Source: Candidatus Brocadiia bacterium (GTDB taxonomy: Bacteria > Planctomycetota > Uabimicrobiia > Uabimicrobiales > JABWCH01). Taken from it: a stretch of 36,071 nt of DNA. The notes under the pieces are model-generated. The model did not search any database and had not been told where the DNA came from. It saw nothing but the letters and a program-made list of their open reading frames with translations. Position numbers and translations under genes: made by a program. Of the stretch, positions 1 through 9,100 are shown piece by piece. The stretch is taken from assembly GCA_013359215.1 (NCBI GenBank), contig JABWCH010000008.1, positions 1 through 36,071 of the forward strand, read 5' to 3'. Position 1 is the first letter of the stretch, and every line of letters begins with the position of its first letter.

Positions 1-1
1 C

Positions 2-163
2 GGCTACACTTGCGGCAATTTTGTCACTTTCTCCTCGCTCTCCGAGTGCCTCAAAATTTTCGCCTAAAATTATTTTTCGGATAGGCTCTTATTCGTGATT
101 AATACCAACATCTCTTAAAATATATTCAACAGCATTTTGACCAGAACAGAATTTTCGAAATTT
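2..163 (-). pseudogene. Decayed or partial protein remnant at the left edge
   Basis: Read on the minus strand, one frame runs from a stop (complement of 164-166) to the window edge and is interrupted only by a TAA at 91-89. Before the TAA it reads GQNAVEYILRDVGINHE; after it, EPIRKIILGENFEALGER followed by GESDKIAASVA. Both halves are in the same frame and look protein-like in composition. There is no ATG after the upstream stop, so the N-terminus is missing. The in-frame stop lies inside the dispersed repeat at 87-106. This could be a pseudogene broken by a repeat, or an intact gene starting left of the repeat. I do not recognise the family. Confidence 0.35.
87..106. repeat. Terminal fragment of a dispersed palindromic element
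   Basis: TCTTATTCGTGATTAATACC matches the reverse complement of 27760-27779 at 19 of 20 positions. That second site is the terminal inverted repeat of a roughly 102-bp palindromic element. The sequence left of 87 does not continue the match, so only the element's end is present here. Confidence 0.7.
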
Positions 164-215
164 TCATTTTGCAATTTGTTGTCTGATAAAGAAATCTTAA
201 AAAATAAAGGAAAAT

Positions 216-1910
216 ATGAAAAAATCATCGAAACTACACAAACTTTTGCAAAAAATTTGGGACCAGGATATGCAGGAATATCCTACTTATGCGACTCGGT
301 GTGGAGAGCATCAGTACAATGATCGTCTCTCTTCAATGTCGCTCCAGGATATTGCCAGACGTTATAAAAACAAGCAGAAATTTTTGCAAAATTTGAAAAA
401 TCTGGATCAAGACCAAATGTCTCAGGAAGACCAAATCTATTACGAAACCATGAAAAGGTTGCTGGAAGACGAAATCCATGAAAACGCTTTTCAAGCTTAT
501 CTGATGCCTGTTACAGCCCGCCAGGGATTCCACAGCTCTTTCCCCCATCTTCCCGATCTTGTGCCTTTGCATACAGTCAAAGACTATGAAAACTACATTG
601 CCCGTCTCAATGCTTTCAAGGTCTATACTGAACAATACATTGCCCTGATGCGTGAAGGAATCCAAAAGGGCTTGGTGGTGCCTCGACTGACATTGGAAGG
701 ATGTGAACATACGATTCGCTGCCAACTGGTGGAAGACATCAAAGCGAGCCGATTTTATAAACCGTTCTTGAACTTTCCTAAATCTTTTTCTTCCAAAGAT
801 TGCCGAGGATTGGAGAAAGCAGGAAGAAAATCGATTGAAGAGAGTATCTTTCCCTCCTATCGGATTTTTTTGAAATTCATGCAAGAAGAATATCTGCCAG
901 CATCCAGGGAATCGATTTCTTTGAGTGCCTTGCCCCAAGGGAAGGAATACTATGCTTTCTTAGTGAAGCATCATACCACCCTGGACATCACCCCAGAAGA
1001 AGTACACAAGATTGGCCTGAATGAAGTGGAAAGAATCCATAAAGAGATGGAAGAAATCATCAAAAAGCTAAAATTCACTGGGAGCTTTGCCGAATTTCTG
1101 AATTTTTTACGCAACGATTCAAGATTCTATGCCCAGTCACCAAAGCAACTTTTGCAAGAGGCAAGCTATCTCTTGAAAAAAATGGATGGCGAGCTTCCCC
1201 GTTTTTTCAAGACTCTGCCACGTACTCCGTATGGAATCAAAGAAGTCCCCGATTACATTGCTCCACAAACCACGACAGGCTACTATGAGCCGCCATCAGG
1301 AGATGGAAGCAAGGCTGGCTTTTATTACGTGAATACATATAATCTGAAGAGTCGTCCTCTCTACGAACTGGAATGTCTCTCCTTCCATGAAACCGTGCCA
1401 GGACATCATCTCCAGCTCGCTTTGCAGATGGAACTGACTGATATGCCTCAGTTCCGCAGATTCTCTCATTTTTCCGCTTTTTTGGAGGGATGGGCTCTCT
1501 ATAGCGAGAGATTGAGCAAAGAAATGGGTTTCTATACGGACCTTTACTCCGATTTCGGGCGGTTGACCTACGAAATGTATCGGGCTTGTCGTCTGGTGGT
1601 TGACACCGGAATGCATTGCATGAATTGGCCGAGACAAAAAGCCATTGACTTCATGCTGTCCAATACCGCCTTGAGCGAACACAACATCGTAACCGAAGTG
1701 GATCGATACATTTCAACACCAGCTCAGGCACTGGCCTATAAAATCGGAGAAATCAAAATCAAGGAACTGCGTAGCTATGCTGAAACTGAGTTGGGCAAGC
1801 TTTTCGATCTTCGAGAATTCCATGACGAAGTTCTCCGCCATGGAGCTTTGCCTCTTCCTATTCTTGAAAATAACATCAAAACCTATGTTTCTAAAAAAAA
1901 GCAAGCGTAA
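216..1910 (+). CDS. DUF885 family protein, putative zinc metallopeptidase
   Basis: This 564-residue protein belongs to the DUF885 family (PF05960), whose members are presumed zinc peptidases related to thermolysin-like and M3-like folds. The diagnostic HETVPGHH motif is at residues 391-398, with His391, Glu392 and a second His as expected catalytic and zinc positions. A downstream LEGWALYSERL block (Glu424) supplies the probable third ligand. Length is close to the family norm of 550-600. Many relatives carry an N-terminal signal peptide or lipobox, but this one starts MKKSSKLHKLLQKIW with no hydrophobic segment, so it is probably cytoplasmic. The ATG at 216 is preceded by AAAGG at 206-210. 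The gene stands alone, with 189 bp to the next gene. It looks richer in GC than the efflux genes that follow. The substrate is unknown. Confidence 0.9.
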   Translation: MKKSSKLHKLLQKIWDQDMQEYPTYATRCGEHQYNDRLSSMSLQDIARRYKNKQKFLQNLKNLDQDQMSQEDQIYYETMKRLLEDEIHENAFQAYLMPVTARQGFHSSFPHLPDLVPLHTVKDYENYIARLNAFKVYTEQYIALMREGIQKGLVVPRLTLEGCEHTIRCQLVEDIKASRFYKPFLNFPKSFSSKDCRGLEKAGRKSIEESIFPSYRIFLKFMQEEYLPASRESISLSALPQGKEYYAFLVKHHTTLDITPEEVHKIGLNEVERIHKEMEEIIKKLKFTGSFAEFLNFLRNDSRFYAQSPKQLLQEASYLLKKMDGELPRFFKTLPRTPYGIKEVPDYIAPQTTTGYYEPPSGDGSKAGFYYVNTYNLKSRPLYELECLSFHETVPGHHLQLALQMELTDMPQFRRFSHFSAFLEGWALYSERLSKEMGFYTDLYSDFGRLTYEMYRACRLVVDTGMHCMNWPRQKAIDFMLSNTALSEHNIVTEVDRYISTPAQALAYKIGEIKIKELRSYAETELGKLFDLREFHDEVLRHGALPLPILENNIKTYVSKKKQA

Positions 1911-1990
1911 TTTGACAATGGGCATAAACAAAGTTGCGCTTGTATGAAAATTCTAGCAGCAAGCGGGTTCTAGCAGGCGGAAAATAGTTC

Positions 1991-2083
1991 TACAGCATCT
2001 TTCGTTTGCATTGCATACAAAAATATTATCCAGGTCTTTAACTAGACGGCTTGCTGTATGCAATGCAACTGAGAACTGCTGTA
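1991..2083 (+). promoter_or_regulatory. Two-step inverted repeat in the leader of the two-component operon
   Basis: The inner arms TTGCATTGCATAC (2006-2018) and GTATGCAATGCAA (2056-2068) are perfect 13-bp complements. The outer arms TACAGCA (1991-1997) and TGCTGTA (2077-2083) are perfect 7-bp complements, and the internal loops are both about 8 nt. The right outer arm ends 16 nt before the ATG at 2100, next to the purine-rich GGAAAAGAGG (2086-2095). It could be a DNA operator, a cruciform, or an RNA hairpin that gates access to the ribosome binding site. No T-run follows, so it is not a normal terminator. Confidence 0.6.
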
Positions 2084-2099
2084 ATGGAAAAGAGGTAAA

Positions 2100-2774
2100 A
2101 TGCGTATTTTAATCATAGAAGATGAAGAAGGAGTAGTTCGTTTTATTAAAAAAGGGTTAAGGGAAGAAGGGTTTAATATAGATGTTGCAGAATCCGCAGA
2201 AGAAGCTTTAGATTTAATTAAAAATAACAACTATGAACTACTTATTATTGATGTTTTGCTGCCTAAAATGACAGGTTTTGACTTTTTATCTTTTTTCCGC
2301 GAAAAAAATCAAGAAACACCAGTTTTAATGCTAACGGCAAAAGATTCTATTAGTGATAAGCGGATTGGATTTCAGAGAGGCTGTGATGACTATTTAACAA
2401 AGCCCTTTCATTTCGAAGAACTATTGATGCGTGTGCATGCACTGCTAAGACGAAGAAAATCAATCGTCAATAGCTTTCTTGAGGTGGGGCCGATTAAGCT
2501 TTATCCACAAAAGTTTCAAGTTTATCTTTTTGATGAACCAATCTCTCTTACCAAAACAGAATTTTCCTTGCTCCGCTATTTTATGATCAACCAAGGAATA
2601 GTATTATCGCGTACTCAAATATTGAATCATGTATGGCAGTATTCCTTTGATATTGGGACAAATGTGGTAGACGTTACCATAAATTCTTTGAGAAAAAAAA
2701 TCCATCGGGAAGGGAGTGCTGCTAAAATCGTGAGTATCTATGGAATGGGATATATTTTACAATACCATGTTTAA
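2100..2774 (+). CDS. OmpR/PhoB-family response regulator (CusR-like)
   Basis: A DNA-binding response regulator of 224 residues. The receiver domain occupies about residues 1-115, with the acidic pocket IEDEEG near residues 6-10, phosphoacceptor Asp51 in IDVLLPK, a conserved Thr in MLTAKDS and Lys101 in LTKPF. The winged-helix effector domain occupies about 125-224, with LTKTEFSLLRYF, LSRTQILNHVW and a typical C-terminal GMGYIL hairpin. The ATG follows AGAGG with short spacing. The stop overlaps the start of the next gene, which encodes the cognate sensor. By context it most likely controls the adaptor/pump/outer-membrane genes downstream in response to a metal, as CusR or CzcR do. The exact inducer cannot be read from sequence. 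Confidence 0.93.
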   Translation: MRILIIEDEEGVVRFIKKGLREEGFNIDVAESAEEALDLIKNNNYELLIIDVLLPKMTGFDFLSFFREKNQETPVLMLTAKDSISDKRIGFQRGCDDYLTKPFHFEELLMRVHALLRRRKSIVNSFLEVGPIKLYPQKFQVYLFDEPISLTKTEFSLLRYFMINQGIVLSRTQILNHVWQYSFDIGTNVVDVTINSLRKKIHREGSAAKIVSIYGMGYILQYHV

Positions 2775-4170
2775 GAATAGATCGATTCGTTTCCGTTTTG
2801 TTTTTATCTTCACATTGTTCTTGTTGGCTTTTTTATGTACTTTTGCCTTTCTTGTATATACTTTGCTTGCGCATAAAATCAATGAAAATATCCAAAAATC
2901 GCTGCTTTTTGCAGTGCAGCAAAGTGAGCAAAGTTTTTTTGACCGACATGGCAATTTTCATCTTCATGAAAAAGCCAGAGAACATCAGGAAATCATGCAT
3001 TTTATAATCCTTGGGATCTATGATCTGCGAGGCTGCCTGCTTTATTCATCCCATGATTTGCCAAAATGTCTTCCAGTGCATAGCCCTGCATATCATAAGA
3101 AATTTATAGAAACTCACGATGGGAATTATCTATACTATACTGATCTACTCATGAAAAATGCTGAAAAACGCTACTTGATTCGCGCTTTTTATTTTCAGCA
3201 AAATGAGAAATCCGATTTGAAAGATCTTCGTAATATTTTGCTGGCTTTGATTGTCTTTTCTATCTTTGCGTGTGCGATTGGAGGATTGTATTTCGCATCT
3301 CGATTGCTTTTGCCTTTTCGTCTGATTGCTGATGAAGCATCTCGTATTAGCGTAGAAAATCTGAATGAGCGATTGCCATACTACATTGCAGAGGATGAAG
3401 TGGGGAAACTTTGTTTGACCCTAAACGGTTTGTTCTCGCGTTTGCATGCTTCATTTGAAGCATTAAAGAGATTTACAAGCGATGCTTCCCATGAATTGAA
3501 AACTCCATTGACAATTATGCGTGGCGATATAGAAGTACTTTTGCGCAAAAAGCGATCACCTGAAGAATACGAAGAAACACTACACTATACTATAAAAGAA
3601 ATAGATCGCATGATTCGTTTAAGCAATGGGCTTTTGCTGCTCGCTAAGGCAGAGGGTAAAAAGGCAAAAATCGAAAAAAACCCTTTTTCTTTGACTCAAA
3701 TTGTCGAAGAAGTCCTGGAATACTGTCTAAGATCATACAAAGGAGAAAAGCAAATAAGTGTAACAGCAAATATAAACAAGGATATTTCAGTTTTAGGAAA
3801 CCAAGATTGGATTCAGCAAATGATAGAAAATTTACTTGTCAATGCGCTGCAATATACGCCAAACTTGGGTTGTATAGAAATAGTACTCAGCCATACAGGA
3901 AAACATGCCCAGTTTATCATAAGCAATACAGGCCCTGGCATTCCCAAGGAGCATCTGCCTCATATTTTTGAAAGATTTTATCGGATAGATCAGGGACGGA
4001 CGAGAAAACAAGGAGGTTTTGGTTTAGGACTATCCATTTGCAAAGCTCTGACAGAAGCACACCAGGGGAAGATTCATGTTACCAGCATTCCAGGCGAGAA
4101 AACCACTTTTTCTATACTCTTGCCCTTGTTTTCTGATTTTCTACATGATGGTACTTTTAGCTCATTCTAA
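2767..4170 (+). CDS. Membrane sensor histidine kinase (CusS-like)
   Basis: This is a sensor kinase of about 467 residues. TM1 is at about residues 10-34, a periplasmic sensor region of about 120 residues follows, and TM2 is at about 156-182. Then come HAMP (about 185-235), the HisKA domain with phospho-accepting His242 in DASHELKTPLTIMRG, and an HATPase domain. That last domain has an N-box Asn359 (ENLLVNALQYTP), a GPGIP block, an FERFYRID F-box and a GGFGLGLSI glycine loop. The layout matches CusS/heavy-metal sensor kinases. I chose ATG 2767, which overlaps the regulator stop by 8 nt (ATGTTTAA) and gives a clean MFKNRSIRFRF membrane-entry start. An in-frame ATG at 2740 would add nine residues. 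The periplasmic region contains few His residues and no obvious metal cluster, so the ligand is inferred from the efflux genes. Confidence 0.92.
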   Translation: MFKNRSIRFRFVFIFTLFLLAFLCTFAFLVYTLLAHKINENIQKSLLFAVQQSEQSFFDRHGNFHLHEKAREHQEIMHFIILGIYDLRGCLLYSSHDLPKCLPVHSPAYHKKFIETHDGNYLYYTDLLMKNAEKRYLIRAFYFQQNEKSDLKDLRNILLALIVFSIFACAIGGLYFASRLLLPFRLIADEASRISVENLNERLPYYIAEDEVGKLCLTLNGLFSRLHASFEALKRFTSDASHELKTPLTIMRGDIEVLLRKKRSPEEYEETLHYTIKEIDRMIRLSNGLLLLAKAEGKKAKIEKNPFSLTQIVEEVLEYCLRSYKGEKQISVTANINKDISVLGNQDWIQQMIENLLVNALQYTPNLGCIEIVLSHTGKHAQFIISNTGPGIPKEHLPHIFERFYRIDQGRTRKQGGFGLGLSICKALTEAHQGKIHVTSIPGEKTTFSILLPLFSDFLHDGTFSSF

Positions 4171-4250
4171 TGTTTTCTAAATCATGCTATAACTGCAAAA
4201 TCCTATTCTAATATTTTATGCATAAAACACAGGAAGCAAATTTTAGAAGA

Positions 4251-4290
4251 CTGAAAGAAAAATACTCTTTAGAATTTTTAATTTTTTTTT
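4251..4290 (+). terminator. Possible weak intrinsic terminator after the sensor kinase
   Basis: CTGAAAGA (4251-4258) can pair with TCTTTAG (4266-4272) with one bulge. The stem is followed by AATTTTTAATTTTTTTTT through 4290. The stem is short and AT-rich, so termination may be partial. Confidence 0.35.
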
Positions 4291-4300
4291 AATAATTCCT

Positions 4301-4347
4301 TAAAGATTTCTTTAGTTTTGTATCCTATAATACATCGGCTTTATAAT
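4301..4347 (+). promoter_or_regulatory. Candidate regulated promoter of the efflux operon, with dyad at the -35 region
   Basis: A consensus TATAAT lies at 4326-4331. The place for its -35 box (4303-4308) has no TTGACA-like hexamer but is covered by the 14-bp dyad TAAAGATTTCTTTA (4301-4314). This fits an activator-dependent promoter for the OmpR-type regulator encoded upstream. A second TATAAT at 4342-4347 has TTGTAT (4318-4323) 18 bp upstream and is an alternative core promoter. The gene's ribosome binding site is AAGGA at 4379-4383. Confidence 0.5.
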
Positions 4348-4389
4348 ATTTGATCAATTATAAATATTTAGTTTCGTTAAGGATACAAA

Positions 4390-6123
4390 ATGAAGAAAAA
4401 TATTTTTATAGCAGCTATCCTGGCAATCTTTTTTTTATGTTTTTTGGGTTACAGCCGCTATTCATCAGATCATCATGAAGGAAATAAGCACGAGGCTTCT
4501 GGGCAGCATGAGCATGGACATCATGATGACCAAGATGAATTAACCATTGCCCGCACTATCTGGACAGATAAAATCGAGCTTTTTGTAGAATTTCCAGTTT
4601 TGATAGTAGGAGAAAAAGCGGTTTTTCTTGCTCATTATACCTATCTCGCTGATTTTCAACCTGTAAGAGAAGGTCAACTGGAAGTTGAATTGGTTGGAAA
4701 CGAGACGGTTCGAACCGTTATGGACAAACCTGCACGTACTGGAATATTTTTACCAGAAATCACACCAAAAAAGTCTGGTGTATATGATCTTATCTTTCGT
4801 CTTACCACAACCCGCGGATCAGATATCCAAAGCATACAAAAGCTTAATGTATATTCATCCCAAGAAGAAGCAAAAAAAAACCATCCTGTGGAGGAAGAAA
4901 TGCATGGAATTTCTTTTCTCAAAGAACAGCAGTGGCAAATCGATTTTTCTACGGTACAAGCCCCAAATGGGCGTTTAGCATCTACAATCCAGGTTCTGGG
5001 GCAAGTAAAACCTTATTGGAATCATCGCTCAACAATTCTTGCTCCATTTTCTGGTAGACTAGAGCCTCCTGCTGATAAAAACAGTCTTCCCAGGCTGGGC
5101 CAGGAAGTAAAAAAAGGAGAATCATTGGGAAATTTGATTCCTTCTGTTGGTTTGGAAACTAAAATCCAGATGCAGTCTGCTCGCGATCAAATAAATGCAA
5201 ATAGACTGCAAATGGCTGTAAGCAAGCTCGAACTTGAAAATGCCCAGCGGAGTCTGGCTATAGGACGCAGAGAAGCTAAATTACACCTAGAACAAGCGAA
5301 ACTACAACTGGTTCAAGCACAGCGAGAACTAGATAGAATCGAACGCCTACGACAAAAAAACGGAGCGACTGAAAATGAACTGCAAGAAGCCGAACTTAAA
5401 GTAAATCTAACAAAAGAGTTGCTACAATCGGCATCAGATCAGCTTCAGCTTTATCCCCAAAATAGCATGGAAGTCAAATCATTCGTAGAACAAGCAGAAA
5501 GTGAACAATTTTCCATTCCAAAAACTTTTTCCCTTTTTTCTCCTATTCAGGGTACAGTTATCGAAGTGTTTGCCTCTACACATGAGTATGTCGCAGGCCA
5601 GGCTTCCTTATTTACCATTGTTGACTTGAGCAAAGTGCTTTTGGAAGGTTATGTGTATGAACATGACATAGAAGCAGTCAAGGCATCTCAAGGTGTTTTT
5701 GTTTCGATTCCAGGACAGAATCAGCCTAAGATCTATATTAAAGGGCAGCCAGAATGGATAGGCATGATGGTAGATAAGGAAAAAAGAACGATTCCCATTT
5801 TATACGCATCGGAAAATGCAGGGCGACAATTCCGCATACATGGCAATATCGAGCTTGCCATTGAAACGCAGGCTTCTAATTCAGGAGTAATCATACCCAA
5901 AGAAGCACTGGTGGAAGAGGCAGGTATAAAAATGGTGTTTGTGCAACTAGAAGGGGAACTTTTTGCTAGCCGTCTTGTACAGGTAAAGCTAACAAGCGGA
6001 GGCAATGTATTGATCGAAAGCGGAATTTCTCAGGGAGAGCGAGTAGTTACCAAAGGATCTTATATCATCTGGTTGTCTACAAAATCAAACAAACTCACTT
6101 CCACCCACGGACATCCTCACTAA
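4390..6123 (+). CDS. RND efflux periplasmic adaptor (CusB/CzcB-like membrane fusion protein), His-rich
   Basis: This 577-residue membrane-fusion protein should bridge the inner-membrane pump and the outer-membrane channel. It has an N-terminal hydrophobic signal or anchor (about 4-24), then a His/Asp-rich segment (DHHEGNKHE and HEHGHHDDQDE) with seven His in about 22 residues. A beta-sandwich domain follows (about 55-155, starting near WTDKIELFVEFP), as seen in CzcB-like proteins. Next are a split lipoyl/barrel-sandwich region (first half about 205-250) and a long alpha-helical hairpin (about 257-355, rich in Leu, Gln and Glu). The second lipoyl half and the beta-barrel and membrane-proximal domains complete the protein. 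The C-terminus ends HGHPH, a second His cluster. No lipobox is evident. The start is supported by AAGGA 6 nt upstream. It is followed 22 nt later by the pump gene. Metal use is likely; the particular ion is not determined. Confidence 0.93.
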   Translation: MKKNIFIAAILAIFFLCFLGYSRYSSDHHEGNKHEASGQHEHGHHDDQDELTIARTIWTDKIELFVEFPVLIVGEKAVFLAHYTYLADFQPVREGQLEVELVGNETVRTVMDKPARTGIFLPEITPKKSGVYDLIFRLTTTRGSDIQSIQKLNVYSSQEEAKKNHPVEEEMHGISFLKEQQWQIDFSTVQAPNGRLASTIQVLGQVKPYWNHRSTILAPFSGRLEPPADKNSLPRLGQEVKKGESLGNLIPSVGLETKIQMQSARDQINANRLQMAVSKLELENAQRSLAIGRREAKLHLEQAKLQLVQAQRELDRIERLRQKNGATENELQEAELKVNLTKELLQSASDQLQLYPQNSMEVKSFVEQAESEQFSIPKTFSLFSPIQGTVIEVFASTHEYVAGQASLFTIVDLSKVLLEGYVYEHDIEAVKASQGVFVSIPGQNQPKIYIKGQPEWIGMMVDKEKRTIPILYASENAGRQFRIHGNIELAIETQASNSGVIIPKEALVEEAGIKMVFVQLEGELFASRLVQVKLTSGGNVLIESGISQGERVVTKGSYIIWLSTKSNKLTSTHGHPH

Positions 6124-6145
6124 GGATATAAAGGAGCACTCCATT

Positions 6146-9100
6146 ATGGATAAGATTATCCAACTTTCCCTTACTCACCGTTTTTTGGTTTTGATTCTAA
6201 CTTTGTCTATTGTCGCTTTAGGGGTATTTTTGTTTCCTAAACTTGTTGTAGATATTTTTCCAGATCTCACCGCGCCTACTGTGACCATTATGACGGAAAC
6301 GCCTGGATTAGCACCAGAAGAAACTGAACTTCAAGTTACTTTTCCTATTGAAACAGCAATGAACGGAGCTGCAAATGTACGGCGTGTCCGTTCTTCTTCT
6401 TCGCTTGGTCTTTCGGTTGTTTGGGTAGAATTCGACTGGGGTACCGATATTTTTCTCGCTCGACAGTTGGTCAATGAAAAATTGCAAACTATCCAGGAAA
6501 ATCTGCCGCCCTCTATTCATCAACCTATGATGTCTCCTATTTCGTCTATTATGGGCGAAATCATTTTGGTTGGTCTTTCTTACAAAGATGTGGCAAAAAA
6601 TAAACAAGAGCAGATGGAGAGAATGCTAAACCTGAGATCACTAGCCGATTGGGATATTCGCCGAAGGCTGCTCGCCGTGTCAGGAGTGTCTCAAGTCGTA
6701 CCAATTGGGGGAGGTGTCAAAGAATTCCAGGTACTCATTTACCCTGAAAAATTGAGACATTATGGAATCACTCTTGAAGAAGTAGAAAATGCCTTGCGAA
6801 AGTCGAACGAAAATTTTTCGGGAGGTATCTACTTTGAATCTGGACAAGAAAATATCATACGAGGAATAGGGAGAATCAAAAACAGGGCTGATATTGAAAA
6901 TTCGGTCGTGACCTTGCGTGAAAAAGTGCCTGTTTTGCTTAAACATCTTGCCGATGTCCGTTTTGGGGCTGCGGTCAAGAGAGGAGATGGATCTGTCAAT
7001 GGCGAAGAAGCAGTCATTCTTTCCGTTCAAAAGCAACCTCATGCCAATACTTTGGAATTGACAAAAAAATTGGATGAAATTTTGGAACAATTCCAGATTT
7101 CTAATCCTGATATCAATGTAAATAGCCATATTTTCCGACAGTCCGATTTTATTACTGTTGCCATTGATAATGTTAAAAAGTCTCTCTGGGAAGGTGCTAT
7201 CTTAGTCTTTTTAATTTTACTTCCTTTTATGGGAAGTCTTCGGGTGACAATGATCACAGCGATTGCCATTCCTCTTTCGCTTCTTGTCGCTATTTTGTCT
7301 ATGTATTTTTTTAAACTTTCAATCAATACTATGACGTTAGGAGGTATGGCAATTGCAATAGGTATGCTTGTAGATGATGCCATTGTTTTTATTGAAAATA
7401 TTGTCCGCCGCCTGCGTCAAAACGAGCAGCAACCAGAACAGCTAAAAAAAGACCAAAGATCCGTTATTTTCCATGCTTGTATGGAAGTATTAAATGCAAT
7501 TCTTTTTGCTACATTGATTATTATTGTAGTTTTTTTGCCTTTATTTTTTCTTTCTGGCGTTGAAGGCCGTATGTTTCAGCCATTGGGATTTTCTTTTGTT
7601 TTTGCTTTGTTTGCATCTTTAATAGTCGCTCTTACTCTCACACCAGCTTTGGGATCATACCTTTTATCGGATGCTAAATTTCTTCAACAAGATAAAGACC
7701 CTATTATTCTAAGATATTTTAAATGGTGCTATCATCCCATATTGAATCTCTCTTTGCAATTTCCTAAATGTATCATTTGTTTTGCTGCTATTGTTATGAT
7801 TTCTGGTTTTTTCCTATTTTCTCTTCTAGGAAAATCTTTTTTGCCTGGTTTCAATGAAGGCTCTCTGACTGTGATTGTGGAAACCTTACCAGGCACATCT
7901 TTGGATCAATCCAATGTTTTAGGAAAGATGGCTGAAAAAATTCTTTTGCAAAGATCTGAGGTACTCTCTACAGCAAGGCGAACTGGGCGTTCTGAGCTTG
8001 ATGAACATGCTGAGGGTGTACATTTCAGCGAAATCGATGTACGCATACAATTAGAAGGAAAAAATCGTGAGCAAATTCTTTCATCGATCCGCAAAGAGCT
8101 TGCATCTATTCCTGGTGCTTTGGTAAGCATCGGCCAACCTATCTCTCATAGAATCGATCATATTCTATCAGGTACAGAAGCTGCGATTGCAGTAAAACTT
8201 TATGGTGATAATCTCGATACAATGCGCCAGATTGCTCAACAAATCCGCGAGCAAATGGAAAAAGTGGATGGTGTCGTGGATTTGTTTGTAGAGCAGCAAA
8301 TCAATATTCCTCAGACTCAAATTGTCGTTCATCGAGATAAAGCATCCCAATATGGGCTTCAGGTGGAAGATGTCGCCAGCCAGGTGCAAATTTCTCTAGC
8401 AGGGAAACAAGTATCACGTATGATGGATGGAGAAAAAAGCTACGATATTTTATTACGATTCGAAGATCGTTCACGAGATAACTTTGAAGCTATCGGAGCT
8501 TGCCTTATAGATACACCATCAGGGAAGATCCCTCTTTCCCAAATTTCTACAGTTAGAAAAACTATGGGACCTAATATTATCAACAGAGAAAACGTCAAGC
8601 GTAAAATCGTAGTGCAAGCCAATGTATCTGGGAGAGACCTGGGTAATGTGATTGCCGATATTAAAAAAATGATTGCTCCGCTGAATATCGAAAAAAATAA
8701 AGGCTACTATGTAGTATATGGCGGGCAATTTGAAAGCCAGGAGAACGCAGCACAGCTCATTTTCTTTCTTTCTATTTTAGCAATGGGTTGTATCTTTTTC
8801 TTTCTCTATATGGCACTGGAAACTTTGCGTGCTGCTGTTTTAGTTATTGCGAATCTTCCCCTCGCTGTTGCAGGCGGAGTTGTGGCTATTTTCTTTTCTA
8901 ATGGAATTCTATCTGTAGCTTCCATGATTGGTTTTATAACACTGTTTGGGATTGCCACACGCAACGGAATCATGCTGGTATCCCATTATCAATACTTAAT
9001 GGATCACGAAGGAAAAACGCTTTATGAGGCTATATATGTAGGATCAATGGAAAGGCTTGCTGCTATTATGATGACAGCACTTACCACAGGGCTAGGACTA

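Noticed and set aside
137..322. Open frame of 61 codons overlapping the DUF885 start
   Set aside because: It overlaps a well-supported gene, has no ribosome binding site and reads as non-protein-like sequence.
2006..2029. TTGCAT and TATTAT as a promoter for the regulator gene
   Set aside because: The spacing between the hexamers is only 7 or 12 bp, far from the usual 16-18 bp.
2740..2766. Earlier ATG for the sensor kinase
   Set aside because: It lies deeper in the regulator gene; ATG 2767 gives the standard short overlap and a typical membrane-entry N-terminus. Not excluded.
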